46,868 bases of DNA from Betaproteobacteria bacterium (GCA_025350245.1 JANXYG010000085.1:1-46868); one strand, 5' to 3'. Positions 32,849 through 42,114 are shown, numbered from the stretch's first letter. The notes: generated from the sequence alone by a model not told the origin. Translations and numbers: made by a program.

Positions 32849-34897
32849 TCAGGACGTGATGATGCCCTGATTCAGCGGGCAGCCCAGTATCGTATTCGCC
32901 GCCTGAATGCCGGACCACACGGCGGCTTCGATGCAGCCCGCGTTGTACCCGTTCTGGATCCAGTCCCCGGTGATGAGCAGGTTCGCAAAGCCCGATCCGT
33001 TCGCGGGCAGTCGATATTTCGCGGTGCCGATGAGCGCTTGCACATAGCGCTCGGATGGATCCACGTTCGCACGTGCATGCCTGTCCACCACGTCGCTTGC
33101 CGGTAAGCCACCCGGCCCCGCCAATGGCCACAGTGTCTGTATGTCGCTACTGAGCATTTTAGCGGCAGTGGCTTCCACGTGCGCCTTGGCCCGAGCGGGG
33201 AACCCGTCGTCGCTCTGATCGGGAATGCCACCGACCATTGGCCCGCAGAAGTAAGCGAGACTGCCTGGCCTGCTGCCGTCCCAGCTCTCGAAGCGCATGA
33301 TGTCGGTCATGTCTGCCCACGTGTCCAGCGGCTCCACCCAGGCGTCGAGGATCGGACTGGCCTCGCCGCAGCCCAGCTTTGCGGATTCACGCGTGATGCA
33401 CCACCCAAGCTGCTTGATGTCGCGCTTAAGCCAGAGCTGAAGCGACTGGGTGCTGATCGTTTTCACCTTCGCCACCATCTGCGCCCAGGCTGGCGATGCG
33501 GCGACCAGCTCTGCGCACAGATAGGGGACCGCCCCGAGTGAGATGCCGAACACCGCTACGTCGAAGTCCTTATCGGCCTCTAACGTCACCGGCTCCACGT
33601 CACGCCAAGCGGTCCAGAACGATTCCAGATCGGCCTTGCACGCACGCAGCGCATCGCCCTCGACCAATTGGTCGTAGCAGGGCTCGTTCGGCCAGCAAGG
33701 CAAGGGCAGGCCGTGGGGCGCGGCATCGACCATAACCGGCACGAGCGGTCGATAGGGGCCGGCCTTGACCGTGGCCTGCCGGCCCATGTGAATCCGCGCC
33801 ACGCGCGACTTGTCGGCAGAAAGCTCGAGGTTGGTCACCTTGTGGAAAAACTGAATGTCAACGCCACGCTTGCACAGCACTTCGTAGATCGGAGCGAAGA
33901 TGGTATCGCCCATTCCCGCTCTCATCTTGTAGAAGAACGAGCCTTTGAAGCTGAAGCACATGCGCAGGATGGTTCGCAGTGCCGGCGCCGCCGCGAAATT
34001 GGGCCGCCGCACGTCGCCGTCTTCATAAGCGAAGGCAAAGTTGTACATGCCGCGCAGCAAGGGATTCTGATCGAGATCGGAGATCCTCCACCCGCGGGCG
34101 TACTTGCTGAGCCAGCGGGCAAAGTCTATCTCCTCGAGTTTCTCCAGGTCTTCATAGCTTTTGATGGGCTCGGCCTTCAAGCCACGCAGGATCGTCGCCC
34201 CCATCCCTATCAGCAGCAGCAGGCGGCGCAGATCGAGGCTCAGCGTGCCGCTCTTGGCCAGATATTTCTCGATCAGTTCGATGAGCTGACTCAGCGTGAT
34301 GTTCAGCTGCGGTGCATACGCTTCGTCAGCGACGCTGGGCGCCAGCTCAGCGAGTCTGGTGCGGAGCTTGCACCCGGCCTCATCATTGGGCATGCTCAGA
34401 TCGAGATAGTGCTTCCAGTTGGCGTTGATCCAGGCGTACAACGCTGCAATCGTATCCCCCAGCGGGGGCACATTACCTCCACCCGGCTCGCCGGGATTCG
34501 GGGGGATGCAGAACATCCAGGGGTTCCACCGGTCGTCGACACGATCATTGACCCCGACATAGTTCTGCTGGGCGAAGGCCGCCTTCCAGGTGGGAATGGG
34601 CGAATCCGGCGGTCGCTGTGCTTCGCGATAGGCTTTCCGGATCAGCTGGAAGGCGTTCTCGTAGTAACCCAGCCAGATGTGCAGGCCGTGCTCGATGATC
34701 CGGTTGGTGGTGCCGGTGCGCCCGGCGGCTCCCTTGCCGCCCAGGCGCCAGCCGAGCTGATAGATGGTGATACTCTCGAAGTTGTCACGCCAGTTGGGGT
34801 GATCGGTGAGTTGCATGGCTACCGTGACCGCCGACACGCCGCCGCCCAGAATGACGATCCGCTTCTTCGCAGCGGGTGAGATGGCCTGCGCGTTCAT
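32849..34897 (-). CDS. FAD-dependent amine oxidase/desaturase-like protein
   Basis: A 682-residue flavoprotein. RIVILGGGVSAVTVAMQL near the N-terminus is a Rossmann dinucleotide motif, followed by YQLGWRLGGKGAAGR and EHGLHIWLGYY, as in flavin amine oxidases and phytoene-desaturase-like proteins. The C-terminal NLLITGDWIQNGYNAGCIEA is the second FAD-binding motif. The middle 350 residues are unlike the amine oxidases I know and may define the substrate. ATG at 34897 overlaps the stop of the upstream decarboxylase-like gene (ATGA), so the two are coupled and perhaps act on the same compound. No signal peptide is seen. Reaction unknown: desaturation, amine oxidation or isomerisation are all possible. 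Confidence 0.78.
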   Translation of the reverse strand: MNAQAISPAAKKRIVILGGGVSAVTVAMQLTDHPNWRDNFESITIYQLGWRLGGKGAAGRTGTTNRIIEHGLHIWLGYYENAFQLIRKAYREAQRPPDSPIPTWKAAFAQQNYVGVNDRVDDRWNPWMFCIPPNPGEPGGGNVPPLGDTIAALYAWINANWKHYLDLSMPNDEAGCKLRTRLAELAPSVADEAYAPQLNITLSQLIELIEKYLAKSGTLSLDLRRLLLLIGMGATILRGLKAEPIKSYEDLEKLEEIDFARWLSKYARGWRISDLDQNPLLRGMYNFAFAYEDGDVRRPNFAAAPALRTILRMCFSFKGSFFYKMRAGMGDTIFAPIYEVLCKRGVDIQFFHKVTNLELSADKSRVARIHMGRQATVKAGPYRPLVPVMVDAAPHGLPLPCWPNEPCYDQLVEGDALRACKADLESFWTAWRDVEPVTLEADKDFDVAVFGISLGAVPYLCAELVAASPAWAQMVAKVKTISTQSLQLWLKRDIKQLGWCITRESAKLGCGEASPILDAWVEPLDTWADMTDIMRFESWDGSRPGSLAYFCGPMVGGIPDQSDDGFPARAKAHVEATAAKMLSSDIQTLWPLAGPGGLPASDVVDRHARANVDPSERYVQALIGTAKYRLPANGSGFANLLITGDWIQNGYNAGCIEAAVWSGIQAANTILGCPLNQGIITS

Positions 34898-35841
34898 GAC
34901 GGTGCGCGCCACACTTCCGTGCAAGTATCGATCTGGAAGTCGAAAAGCGCCCAGTACGCTACCTCCACCGGTACCGGGCCGGCAACCAGGCCTAGGTCCG
35001 CGCGCAGCGGATGGCTGGCCCAGTCTTCGAAGAAGATCTCGTAGCGATGCAGATACACGCGGGCCGAGTGGAACCGAGTCATCCAGGTTGTGGTCATCTG
35101 AATCGACTGGAAGCACGCATGGTCCGGGTCGACCGCATCGCGAAACTGCTTGAGAAAGACCATCGGAATCGGCGCGGAGATCAGACCGAGCAATCGGTCC
35201 GCATCAAGGCCGGGCGCAGTATCCGCGCCGATGCCAAGCCGCTCCACCAGCGCCTTGACTAACTGGTCGAAGTCGCCCACTTCCTGGTAGGGCGTAGCGG
35301 AGGGGCTCCTGCCGCCGGTCGCGATGCGCGCCTCGAACAAGCGTGCCCGCTGCGCCTGGCAATCGGGACTCAGCTCCTTGGCCACCACCGCCTCGACATG
35401 CATGGCCTCCGGGGCGAGTGGGCCATCGGGAATTTCGAACCAGCCGAGCTCCTTGGGAAAGCCGTAGATCTCCCGTCCCATGGCCATGGCATAGGAACTG
35501 TCGACGACCATGTACGGGTGATACCAGAGCAGCTGCAAGCGTTTCCTGTCGAACACCAGCATCCACACCGCGCCTTCCTGCTCCGAGTACCAGCCGCGAT
35601 CGTGATCGGGCGGGTACTTGGCGTACATGCGTGCGAGCCGGTTGAACACGAACAGCACGTGCGCCACCGCCGGTACGAAGTCCTGGGTGCCGCTCGGCTT
35701 ATTCAGGTAGCGGTCGCAGATGGCCTGAAGCTTGGCCTTGTCGGCCTTCACCGCGAAGCCGAAGAACTGCACGCCTTCCGCAACGTACGGCGGCACGAAT
35801 ACCTGCTCGCCGCCTCTGGCAATGTAGTTGGGCTTGTCCAT
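34894..35841 (-). CDS. Acetoacetate decarboxylase-like protein
   Basis: A 315-residue member of the acetoacetate decarboxylase superfamily. GREIYGFPKELGWFEI (from 122) matches the Schiff-base lysine region: Lys130 fits the catalytic lysine, but the neighbouring lysine that lowers its pKa in true decarboxylases is Glu131 here. Such relatives often do aldolase or dehydratase chemistry or only bind ligand. Arg and Glu residues typical of the pocket (for example WYSEQEGAVWML) are present. It starts 58 bases after the cyclase gene and its end overlaps the flavoprotein start by four bases. Confidence 0.75.
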   Translation of the reverse strand: MDKPNYIARGGEQVFVPPYVAEGVQFFGFAVKADKAKLQAICDRYLNKPSGTQDFVPAVAHVLFVFNRLARMYAKYPPDHDRGWYSEQEGAVWMLVFDRKRLQLLWYHPYMVVDSSYAMAMGREIYGFPKELGWFEIPDGPLAPEAMHVEAVVAKELSPDCQAQRARLFEARIATGGRSPSATPYQEVGDFDQLVKALVERLGIGADTAPGLDADRLLGLISAPIPMVFLKQFRDAVDPDHACFQSIQMTTTWMTRFHSARVYLHRYEIFFEDWASHPLRADLGLVAGPVPVEVAYWALFDFQIDTCTEVWRAPS

Positions 35842-35899
35842 GTTGCCGGCCCTCCGATTGGTTTGATGCTCGACGTCCGATCCTGCGTCAGGCTTGCAT

Positions 35900-38800
35900 T
35901 CAACTGTGGCCCGGCATCACCTCGAGCGCGGCGCGAGCCGCCGTCAAGTCCGGTGTCGTCGCCCCCGCCGGATAGCGCGCGACAAGCGCGGCCAGCGGAC
36001 TGCCGCGCAGCGTATCGTGTCCCTGGCGCCCCAGCGCGAGGTGCAACGCCGTCGCCGCGCGCAGGCGCGGCGCCAGAACAGCGGGGGCTTGCGGCAGATC
36101 GACGGCCCGGCGATAGCAGGCGATTGCATCGGCCGGATGCCGCGCCTCCAGCAGCGCACCCTTGATCCGCCACAGTGCGCTCTCCGATACCCCCTCCTTG
36201 TTGGCGCGAACGGTTTCGAATGCGCGATCGAGGCTGGCCTGAGCCTCGTCCAGGCGACCCGCCATCGTCAGGACCTCGGTGAGCAAGCCGTAGAAGTGCG
36301 GCAGGCTCACGCCGGCACCGGCAGCCGCGTAGCGCGCGATGCCTGTCTGCATCTGGGCGATCCCTTCGTCGACCTTGCCTGCATGGGCCATGCCCCAACC
36401 GCTCACGATGACACCGGCTGCCAGCCAGTACTGCTGCTGCTGCTCGAGGCTGAAGGCGACCAGATCCTCGGCCGCCGCTCGCGCCTGTTCGGGCTCGTTG
36501 CGATAGGAGTGCAGCAGCGTGCGGAACGCCTTCGGCCAGGCCGTGGTGAAGGGATGATTGAGCGGTTCGGCCGTACGCACGGCGGCTGCGAGCGCCGCCG
36601 TGGATTCGTCAGGGCGCCCCAGCATCCACAACGTGAAGCTCAGATAGCACTGCGCAGTCACACCCGGGTCCTGACCGAACAGCAGCGCGTGGCTAGCGTG
36701 TCGCACCGGATCGTACAGCGCTGCCGCCGTCTGCAACTCTTCTCGCGCTGCCTCCACATCACCCAGCCAGTAGTGGCTGTTGCCGAGCGAATAGCGCGCT
36801 TCGATCAGGAAATGGTCGTTGCCCGTGAGCTTGCCCAGCGCCAGCATTTCCTCGGCGTAGCGCCGCGACAACTCGAGTTCGCCGCGTACCAGGAAGAACA
36901 CCCAGGACCCGGTGAGCACCGGGAACGTGTCGGGGTCCCCGGATGCCGCCTCGCACAACACACGGCCGCGCTCGAACACCCCACCGACTTCGGCGGCGGC
37001 AAAGCCGGCGGTGGCGATCAGCGCCGGCCCGAGCACGCTGAGCAATCGCAGCTCACGCTGCCGGCGCTGGTCGACGTCATCGCTCTGATCGAGCAGCGCA
37101 CGCCCGGCACGCAGATGCGCCGCTGCCTCGATGTTGGCGGAGCGGGCAAAGGCGCTCATCCCGGCCGCCAGCCAGTAGTCGATCGCTTTGTCCGCCAAGC
37201 CCCCGAGCTGACAGTGGTGCGCGAGCAGCTCAGGCTGGTTGGCAACCGTCTCCGGGGACGCGGTCTCCAAGGTCACCACGACCCGGCGGTGAAGCTCCTG
37301 CCGCACGCGCCGCAACAGCGACTCGTAGGCAGCCACCTGCACCAGCGCATGCTTGAACTCGTACAGGGTGTGCGGCGCGCTGCCGCCGGCAAACACCAGA
37401 CCCGCGCCGATCAGGCGCTCCAGCCCGCCGCGCACTTCGGCTTCCGCCACGTTGGCAATGCCCAGCAGCACCGAGTACTGAAAGCGCCTGCCGATCACCG
37501 CCGCCCGCTGCGCCAGCTCCTTGGCCGATCCCAGCCGGTCCAGCCGCGCCATGAGCGAGTCCTGCAGACTGGTCGGCACCTGCGTCGGTGTGGGCGTGGG
37601 TGTCTGTTGTTTGTCGGCGCCCGATTCCAGCATAGCCTTGGTCAGTTCCTCTGCGAACAGCGGGATGCCATCGGAGGTGCGCGCAATCTGCTCCGCGATC
37701 GCCGGCGACAGCTGCTGCTTGAGGGTCACGCGGGCGATGAGCGCTTTCAGGTCTTCCCCCTGCAAGCGCTCCAGTTCCAGGTTGCACGACACATGTTCGT
37801 TGCCCCACGCGGGCGTGAACTCTGGCCGGCAGTTCATCACCATCATCACCGAATCGGGTATGCGCTCTTCGATGAGCCGTCTGACCAGCTCCAGCGTGGT
37901 CGCATCCGCCCATTGCAGATCCTCCAACACGATCAGGTGCGGCCTGGCGGCTTGGCGTACCAGCGCGAGCAGCAGCTTCAAGGTTTCTTCGCGTAGCAGT
38001 TCGGGACCCATGGGCGGGAGCGCATAGCGCGGCTCGAACGCGATCCCCATCAACGAAGCGATCAGCGGCACTGCCGCGGCCAACTCGACCTCGCGCTTGT
38101 TCAGGAACAGCTCCAGGCGATCGAGCCGATCGTCCGCGGTATGCGCATCCGCCAGGCCCAGCAGCCTGGTAAGCGCCTCGACAATCGGATGCAGCGTGGT
38201 GTTGAGGTGATACGGAGAGCATTCGCAATCGGTGAGCGTCGCGTCCCCGCGCAGGGCATCCTCGGCAATCAGGCGCGCCAGGCGCGACTTCCCGATGCCG
38301 GCTTCCCCGCGAATCAATACCACCCCGGAGTCGCCCGCGCACGTTTTTCGCCACAGCTCGCGCAACTTCGCGAGCTCTTCGCGCCGCCCGACGAACGGTG
38401 TCAGGCCGCGTGCCGCCGAGGCATCGAAACGCGACCGCGTGACTTTATCGACGACCTGGAAAAGCTCGATGGCCTCCGAGACGCCTTTCAGCTTGTGCGT
38501 ACCCAGCTCGACGAAACTGAAGAAGCCTTCCACCAGACCGTGCACCGTATCGCTCACCACGATGGTGCCGGGTGCTGCGAGGCTTTGCAGCCGAGCCGCG
38601 ATGTTGGGCGCTTGACCCAGCGCGAGGTCGTCCTTCGTGGCGTCGGGGCCGACCCCGCCCGCCACGATCATGCCGGCGTGAATTCCCATGCGCACTTCGA
38701 TCGGCCGCCCCTGCGGACCGAGCCCGGCGTTGTGCCGCTGGACGGCAGCGAGGATCGCCTGGCCCGCCAGGATTGCCCGCCGCGAGTCGTCCTCGTGGGC

Positions 38801-39100
38801 TGCGGGATAGCCGAAGTAGAGCAGAATACCGTCGCCGAGATACTGCGCCACATGGCCTTCCAAGGGCTTGATCGCGGCGACCGTCAGATCGTGATACTCC
38901 TTCAGGAGATAAGCGTACTCCTCCTGCCCGAGCGCCTCGCACAGCCCGGTCGAATCGATCAGGTCGCAGAACAGCACGGTGAGGTGGCGCTGCTCGGCCG
39001 ACCTGTGGATCGCGGCAGAGGCAGGGGAAAGCGGTGCGCCGCAACTCCCGCAGAAGCTGGCTTCGACCACCTGGGCACCGCAGGAAGAGCATTTCACCAT
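35900..39100 (-). CDS. Class III nucleotidyl cyclase fused to an AAA/STAND-type ATPase and TPR-like repeats
   Basis: A 1066-residue multidomain signalling protein. ATG at 39100 is preferred, with GGAG 9 bases upstream; ATG at 39115 would add five residues. Residues 4-20 are a zinc ribbon (CSSC and CGSC). A class III adenylate/guanylate cyclase domain spans about 37-215, with metal Asp46 in LFCDLIDST, Asp90 in QYLGDGILLYFG, and Asn166/Arg170 in NIAARL. An ATPase domain follows with Walker A GEAGIGKS (265-272) and Walker B-like LIVLEDLQWAD. A Thr-Pro repeat linker (QQTPTPTPTQVPTS) leads to a C-terminal alpha-solenoid of TPR-like helices. All key cyclase residues seem present, so it should make cAMP or cGMP. 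It lies inside an operon with metabolic enzymes. Confidence 0.9.
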   Translation of the reverse strand: MVKCSSCGAQVVEASFCGSCGAPLSPASAAIHRSAEQRHLTVLFCDLIDSTGLCEALGQEEYAYLLKEYHDLTVAAIKPLEGHVAQYLGDGILLYFGYPAAHEDDSRRAILAGQAILAAVQRHNAGLGPQGRPIEVRMGIHAGMIVAGGVGPDATKDDLALGQAPNIAARLQSLAAPGTIVVSDTVHGLVEGFFSFVELGTHKLKGVSEAIELFQVVDKVTRSRFDASAARGLTPFVGRREELAKLRELWRKTCAGDSGVVLIRGEAGIGKSRLARLIAEDALRGDATLTDCECSPYHLNTTLHPIVEALTRLLGLADAHTADDRLDRLELFLNKREVELAAAVPLIASLMGIAFEPRYALPPMGPELLREETLKLLLALVRQAARPHLIVLEDLQWADATTLELVRRLIEERIPDSVMMVMNCRPEFTPAWGNEHVSCNLELERLQGEDLKALIARVTLKQQLSPAIAEQIARTSDGIPLFAEELTKAMLESGADKQQTPTPTPTQVPTSLQDSLMARLDRLGSAKELAQRAAVIGRRFQYSVLLGIANVAEAEVRGGLERLIGAGLVFAGGSAPHTLYEFKHALVQVAAYESLLRRVRQELHRRVVVTLETASPETVANQPELLAHHCQLGGLADKAIDYWLAAGMSAFARSANIEAAAHLRAGRALLDQSDDVDQRRQRELRLLSVLGPALIATAGFAAAEVGGVFERGRVLCEAASGDPDTFPVLTGSWVFFLVRGELELSRRYAEEMLALGKLTGNDHFLIEARYSLGNSHYWLGDVEAAREELQTAAALYDPVRHASHALLFGQDPGVTAQCYLSFTLWMLGRPDESTAALAAAVRTAEPLNHPFTTAWPKAFRTLLHSYRNEPEQARAAAEDLVAFSLEQQQQYWLAAGVIVSGWGMAHAGKVDEGIAQMQTGIARYAAAGAGVSLPHFYGLLTEVLTMAGRLDEAQASLDRAFETVRANKEGVSESALWRIKGALLEARHPADAIACYRRAVDLPQAPAVLAPRLRAATALHLALGRQGHDTLRGSPLAALVARYPAGATTPDLTAARAALEVMPGHS

Positions 39101-39158
39101 GACGTCACACTCCATTTACGCAGGTGCAGCCGTTCAGGGCTGCGGGCCGCGATGCCGC

Positions 39159-40046
39159 TCAGGGCTTCTTGGCGCAGCCGATGCCGTAGACCCAACTGCC
39201 CCGGCGCAGCGCGCGATACTGGTGCTGTGCACCCAAGACATTGGCATGCGATACATCGCTGCGCAAGCGCAGCTTGTGCAGCATCCGACTGATCGGCACC
39301 CCCGCCAGGGACAGCATGTAGAGTCGCCGCAGAGAGCGATGCATGTTGGCGGTGACGTCGCGCACTTCGAACTGCGCCAGCCCGGCCTCCAGGGCGTGCC
39401 GAGCGTGCTCCTGCGCGGTATCGAGATCCGACAGCATCCAGCTGCTCAGCCATCGACCCAGCAGCGCTTCGTCCGCGGCACGCAGCGGGCGCCGCGCTCG
39501 CATGTATTCCCCGATCACCAGCCGACCACCCGGCCGCAGCACCCGTGCGCTTTCACGGTAGAACGCCGCCTTCTCCCGCGCGTGGCACACGCTCTCGAGC
39601 GCCCAGACCACGTCGAAGCTGGCATCGGGAAATGGCATGGCGGTGTAATCCGCCTGCTTGACGGTGACAGCGTGCGACACACCGCGCGCCGCCGCGAGAC
39701 GGCGCGCGCGCTCCACTTGCGTGCGCACCGGGGTAATCCCCACCACCGTCGCGCCGCGCTGCTCGGCGAGCCAGACGCTGCTGCCGCCGATCCCGCACCC
39801 GGCATCGAGCACCCGCTCGCCGCGATGAATGGCGGCGATGTCGGCGAGCACCCGGTTGGTGTTGAGCAACGATCCCGCGTGCGAGCGCCGCTGCCCGGCG
39901 TCGTGGTACCCGAAGTGGATCGCGTTGTTCTCACCGTTGAGCCACATCCAGCGGTAGTCCCACCGGGTACCGTCGTAGTACCTGATGACCGACTGCAGCT
40001 GTTCTTGGTGTTGCTGCTCGTTGCTCATTAGACTGGTTATGCCCAT
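39159..40046 (-). CDS. SAM-dependent methyltransferase
   Basis: A 295-residue class I methyltransferase. VLDAGCGIGG (79-88) is the SAM-binding motif I, ITPVRTQVERARRLA gives motif II and MPFPDASFDVVWALE motif III. The N-terminal YYDGTRWDYRWMW with AIHFGYH resembles small-molecule C- and O-methyltransferases of the sterol, tocopherol and geranyl diphosphate group, which place the substrate over this lid. The start is uncertain between ATG 40046 and ATG 40028, neither with a good ribosome binding site. It is first in a four-gene leftward operon and 58 bases upstream of the cyclase-ATPase gene. Terpenoid or quinone methylation is a guess. Confidence 0.85.
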   Translation of the reverse strand: MGITSLMSNEQQHQEQLQSVIRYYDGTRWDYRWMWLNGENNAIHFGYHDAGQRRSHAGSLLNTNRVLADIAAIHRGERVLDAGCGIGGSSVWLAEQRGATVVGITPVRTQVERARRLAAARGVSHAVTVKQADYTAMPFPDASFDVVWALESVCHAREKAAFYRESARVLRPGGRLVIGEYMRARRPLRAADEALLGRWLSSWMLSDLDTAQEHARHALEAGLAQFEVRDVTANMHRSLRRLYMLSLAGVPISRMLHKLRLRSDVSHANVLGAQHQYRALRRGSWVYGIGCAKKP

Positions 40047-40229
40047 GTCCTGGAAAGCCGGTTAGTCGATGAAAATACACCCTTCCCCTAGCAGGGGCAA
40101 GCGACATGACCACGACGGTTCTGGGCGAAACCGGCTCACAAACAGCAAGTGCAGCGCCGCTATTTGCGCGTCCGGTGCGGCGTGTTGGCGGGCGCCGGCG
40201 TCGGGGCGCTGCAGAACACCAACACCAGT

Positions 40230-40559
40230 TCACATGTTGCGAACAAGACGCAGGGTTGAAGGGTCGAGGTGAACAGCGCCGTGCCTGGCGGCGTCACGGA
40301 CGAACAGGCGGCTCGGGCGGGCGGAGCCCTGGCAGGTCGTGGCTTGGACCGCATCCTCGTCGATCAGCGTGGGCGGCAACATGCGGGGCGTGCCGTTGCG
40401 TCCCATCTCGGGTGCCTGGGTGTCGTCGCTCTCCGCGGCGAGCGCCGAGCCGGTGTTGGCGGCAACGGCAATGAGCAAGACAACGATGAGGTGCGTTGCG
40501 TTGATTCCGCTTTTCTTCGGGGATTGGGTGGAGGGCCCGCGTACGATGTTGGTGTTCAT
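40230..40559 (-). CDS. Small secreted protein of unknown function
   Basis: A 109-residue protein. ATG at 40559 follows GGGAG with an 8-base gap. A signal peptide with hydrophobic core IVVLLIAVAANTG ends ALAAES. The mature part is short, polar and contains one cysteine, no recognised motif. It is on the same strand as the methyltransferase, 183 bases upstream of it, with no gene between. Could be a genuine small periplasmic protein; coding status rests on the signal peptide and the ribosome binding site. Confidence 0.5.
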   Translation of the reverse strand: MNTNIVRGPSTQSPKKSGINATHLIVVLLIAVAANTGSALAAESDDTQAPEMGRNGTPRMLPPTLIDEDAVQATTCQGSARPSRLFVRDAARHGAVHLDPSTLRLVRNM

Positions 40560-40804
40560 GTTCGTTCTCCCGATGCGATCTGTTCAGTGGTTGGCCTGCT
40601 GCTCCTTCCCGAGGCGCCGTATTGCGTTGCGCGTCGAGTTGGTGCCATTCTGGAGATCGGGTCCGGCCAGCGCATTGCGAAATTGCCTGGCCGGCTGTGG
40701 GAAATTCACACTGAACTGCAGGAGGGGAGCGGAACGAACGCGGCAACGGGGGGGCCTCGTCAGGCCGGCGTGTTCCGCCCCGGTTGAATGGTGATGGCCA
40801 ACCG

Positions 40805-41449
40805 CTACCAGTGCGACGGGATCTTCTTGCGGATGACGATCCGCTTGTCTTCCATGTCGATGTACCCCCCGCGCGCCAGGTCGGTGAGGATGCGACTCAC
40901 CATCTCGCGAGAGGCGCCGATGCGGTTGGCGAGTTCCTGTTGTGTCGGACGAGGCTCGACTACACGCGTGCCTTGAACCTCGACCCCCAGCTCATCGAGA
41001 ACGCGCACGAGTCGGCCGAAGACGTCCAGCAGTGCCAGCGTCCGAACGCTTTCGGTGAGCCTGCGGACGCGTCTGGCCATGCCTTTCAGCAATTGCAAGG
41101 CCATGTCGGGATCTGCCGTGATGGTTTCCTGCATCAGCGACTTCTGCAGCGAAATGAGCTTGCACGGCTCCATGGTCGCTACCGACGCGGAGCGAGGGGT
41201 ATCGTCGAGGAGGGCGAGTTCGCCGAAGTATTCGCCAGGGCCCATGGTGGAAAGAACAACTTCCTTCCCTGCCTCGTCACTGAGATAGGCCTTGACCATG
41301 CCGGAAACGATCACGAACAGAGTACCCGCCTCGTCGCGTTCATTGATGATGATGGCACCCTTAGGGTAGGTGCGGGTCAAGGCTTGATCACTCAACCGTT
41401 TGATCTGAGCCTCGGACAGCCCTTCGAACAATGACACTTTGTTCAACAT
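40805..41449 (-). CDS. Crp/Fnr family transcription regulator
   Basis: A 214-residue regulator. The N-terminal cyclic-nucleotide-binding beta-roll is seen in GTLFVIVSGMVKAYLSDE and GPGEYFGELALLDDTPRSAS, which includes the phosphate-binding cassette. The dimer helix follows, then the winged helix-turn-helix PTQQELANRIGASREMVSRI. The GELALLDDTPRSAS cassette has the Glu and Arg-Ser of cAMP-type sensors, so it may bind a cyclic nucleotide, interesting given the cyclase gene about 2 kb away. It lacks the Fnr cysteine cluster. Start ATG at 41449 has only a weak ribosome binding site. Confidence 0.9.
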   Translation of the reverse strand: MLNKVSLFEGLSEAQIKRLSDQALTRTYPKGAIIINERDEAGTLFVIVSGMVKAYLSDEAGKEVVLSTMGPGEYFGELALLDDTPRSASVATMEPCKLISLQKSLMQETITADPDMALQLLKGMARRVRRLTESVRTLALLDVFGRLVRVLDELGVEVQGTRVVEPRPTQQELANRIGASREMVSRILTDLARGGYIDMEDKRIVIRKKIPSHW

Positions 41450-41506
41450 GAGATGTTCTTTCGACTTTCGACTGCTGGATTCTATACGCCCGGTCCCGAT
41501 CGGCCC

Positions 41507-41647
41507 ATGTCGAGGGGGGGCGCCGACAATTTCGGCACGCGCCCGATCCTTGTGAAGCAACTGGACTATGACCTGACTCCCACCGCCGGACTGGCGCTGG
41601 TGGGTCACTATCTCAACACCGTGTCGCCAGGGGATGGTGCGCGATGA
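41507..41647 (+). pseudogene. IS1380-family transposase N-terminal remnant
   Basis: A short frame reading NFGTRPILVKQ and YDLTPTAGLALVGHYLN, then stopping after GDGAR. From memory this matches the N-terminus of IS1380-type transposases, of which another part is found at the left end of the window. About 47 codons remain and nothing further of the element is recognisable. The 41450-41788 interval has no other gene. Confidence 0.45.
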
Positions 41648-41788
41648 CGAGTTCCCGGTAGCCGAGTGATGACACGGTCGCCGGTATATCGGGTGGCCGC
41701 TGTCGTGCCGAGCCGTGATCAACACATCTCCAGGCAAGCGCCGCACCGGTAAGACCGGTTGGAAGCCCGGCGTGTCAACGTCGAGAAT

Positions 41789-42114
41789 TCAGAACGCGTA
41801 CCCGACGCTGATCTGGAGGCCAGACACGGCAGGACGCACCAGATATTCCCGCCTGGTCGTGATGTAGAAGTATTCCGCACGCAGGAACAGGCCGGCATCG
41901 AAATCTCGCTGGAGGCCAAGGCCCACCTTGACCGCCGAGAAGCCCCGACCTGTCGATACGGTTATTCCAAGGCCGTCGCTGGCAGTGCCGGCGCCGTTAA
42001 GCCTTCCGGCACCAGCCCGAAGGAACAGCCGCCAGTGGTCGTCGAGATAAATGCTCGGCAGGAACGAGATGGTCCAGACCCGCTGTGCCGGGCGCTCGGC
42101 CCGCTGGCGGGAAG
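41789..42114 (-). pseudogene. Outer-membrane beta-barrel protein, C-terminal fragment
   Basis: Reading leftward from the end of the deacylase gene, the frame has alternating hydrophobic strands (RVWTISFLPSIYLDDHW, LFLRAGAGRLN, LFLRAEYFYITTRREYL) and ends LQISVGYAF. The terminal aromatic residue and strand pattern fit the last strands of an OmpA/opacity-type barrel, whose final phenylalanine is the insertion signal. There is no start codon, ribosome binding site or signal peptide, so only about the last 95 residues remain. The missing part was probably lost where the deacylase stop now lies. Confidence 0.5.

Noticed and set aside
35894-37996. Frame of about 700 codons opposite the cyclase-ATPase gene
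   Set aside because: Shadow of a gene with intact motifs; composition typical of an antisense GC-rich frame.
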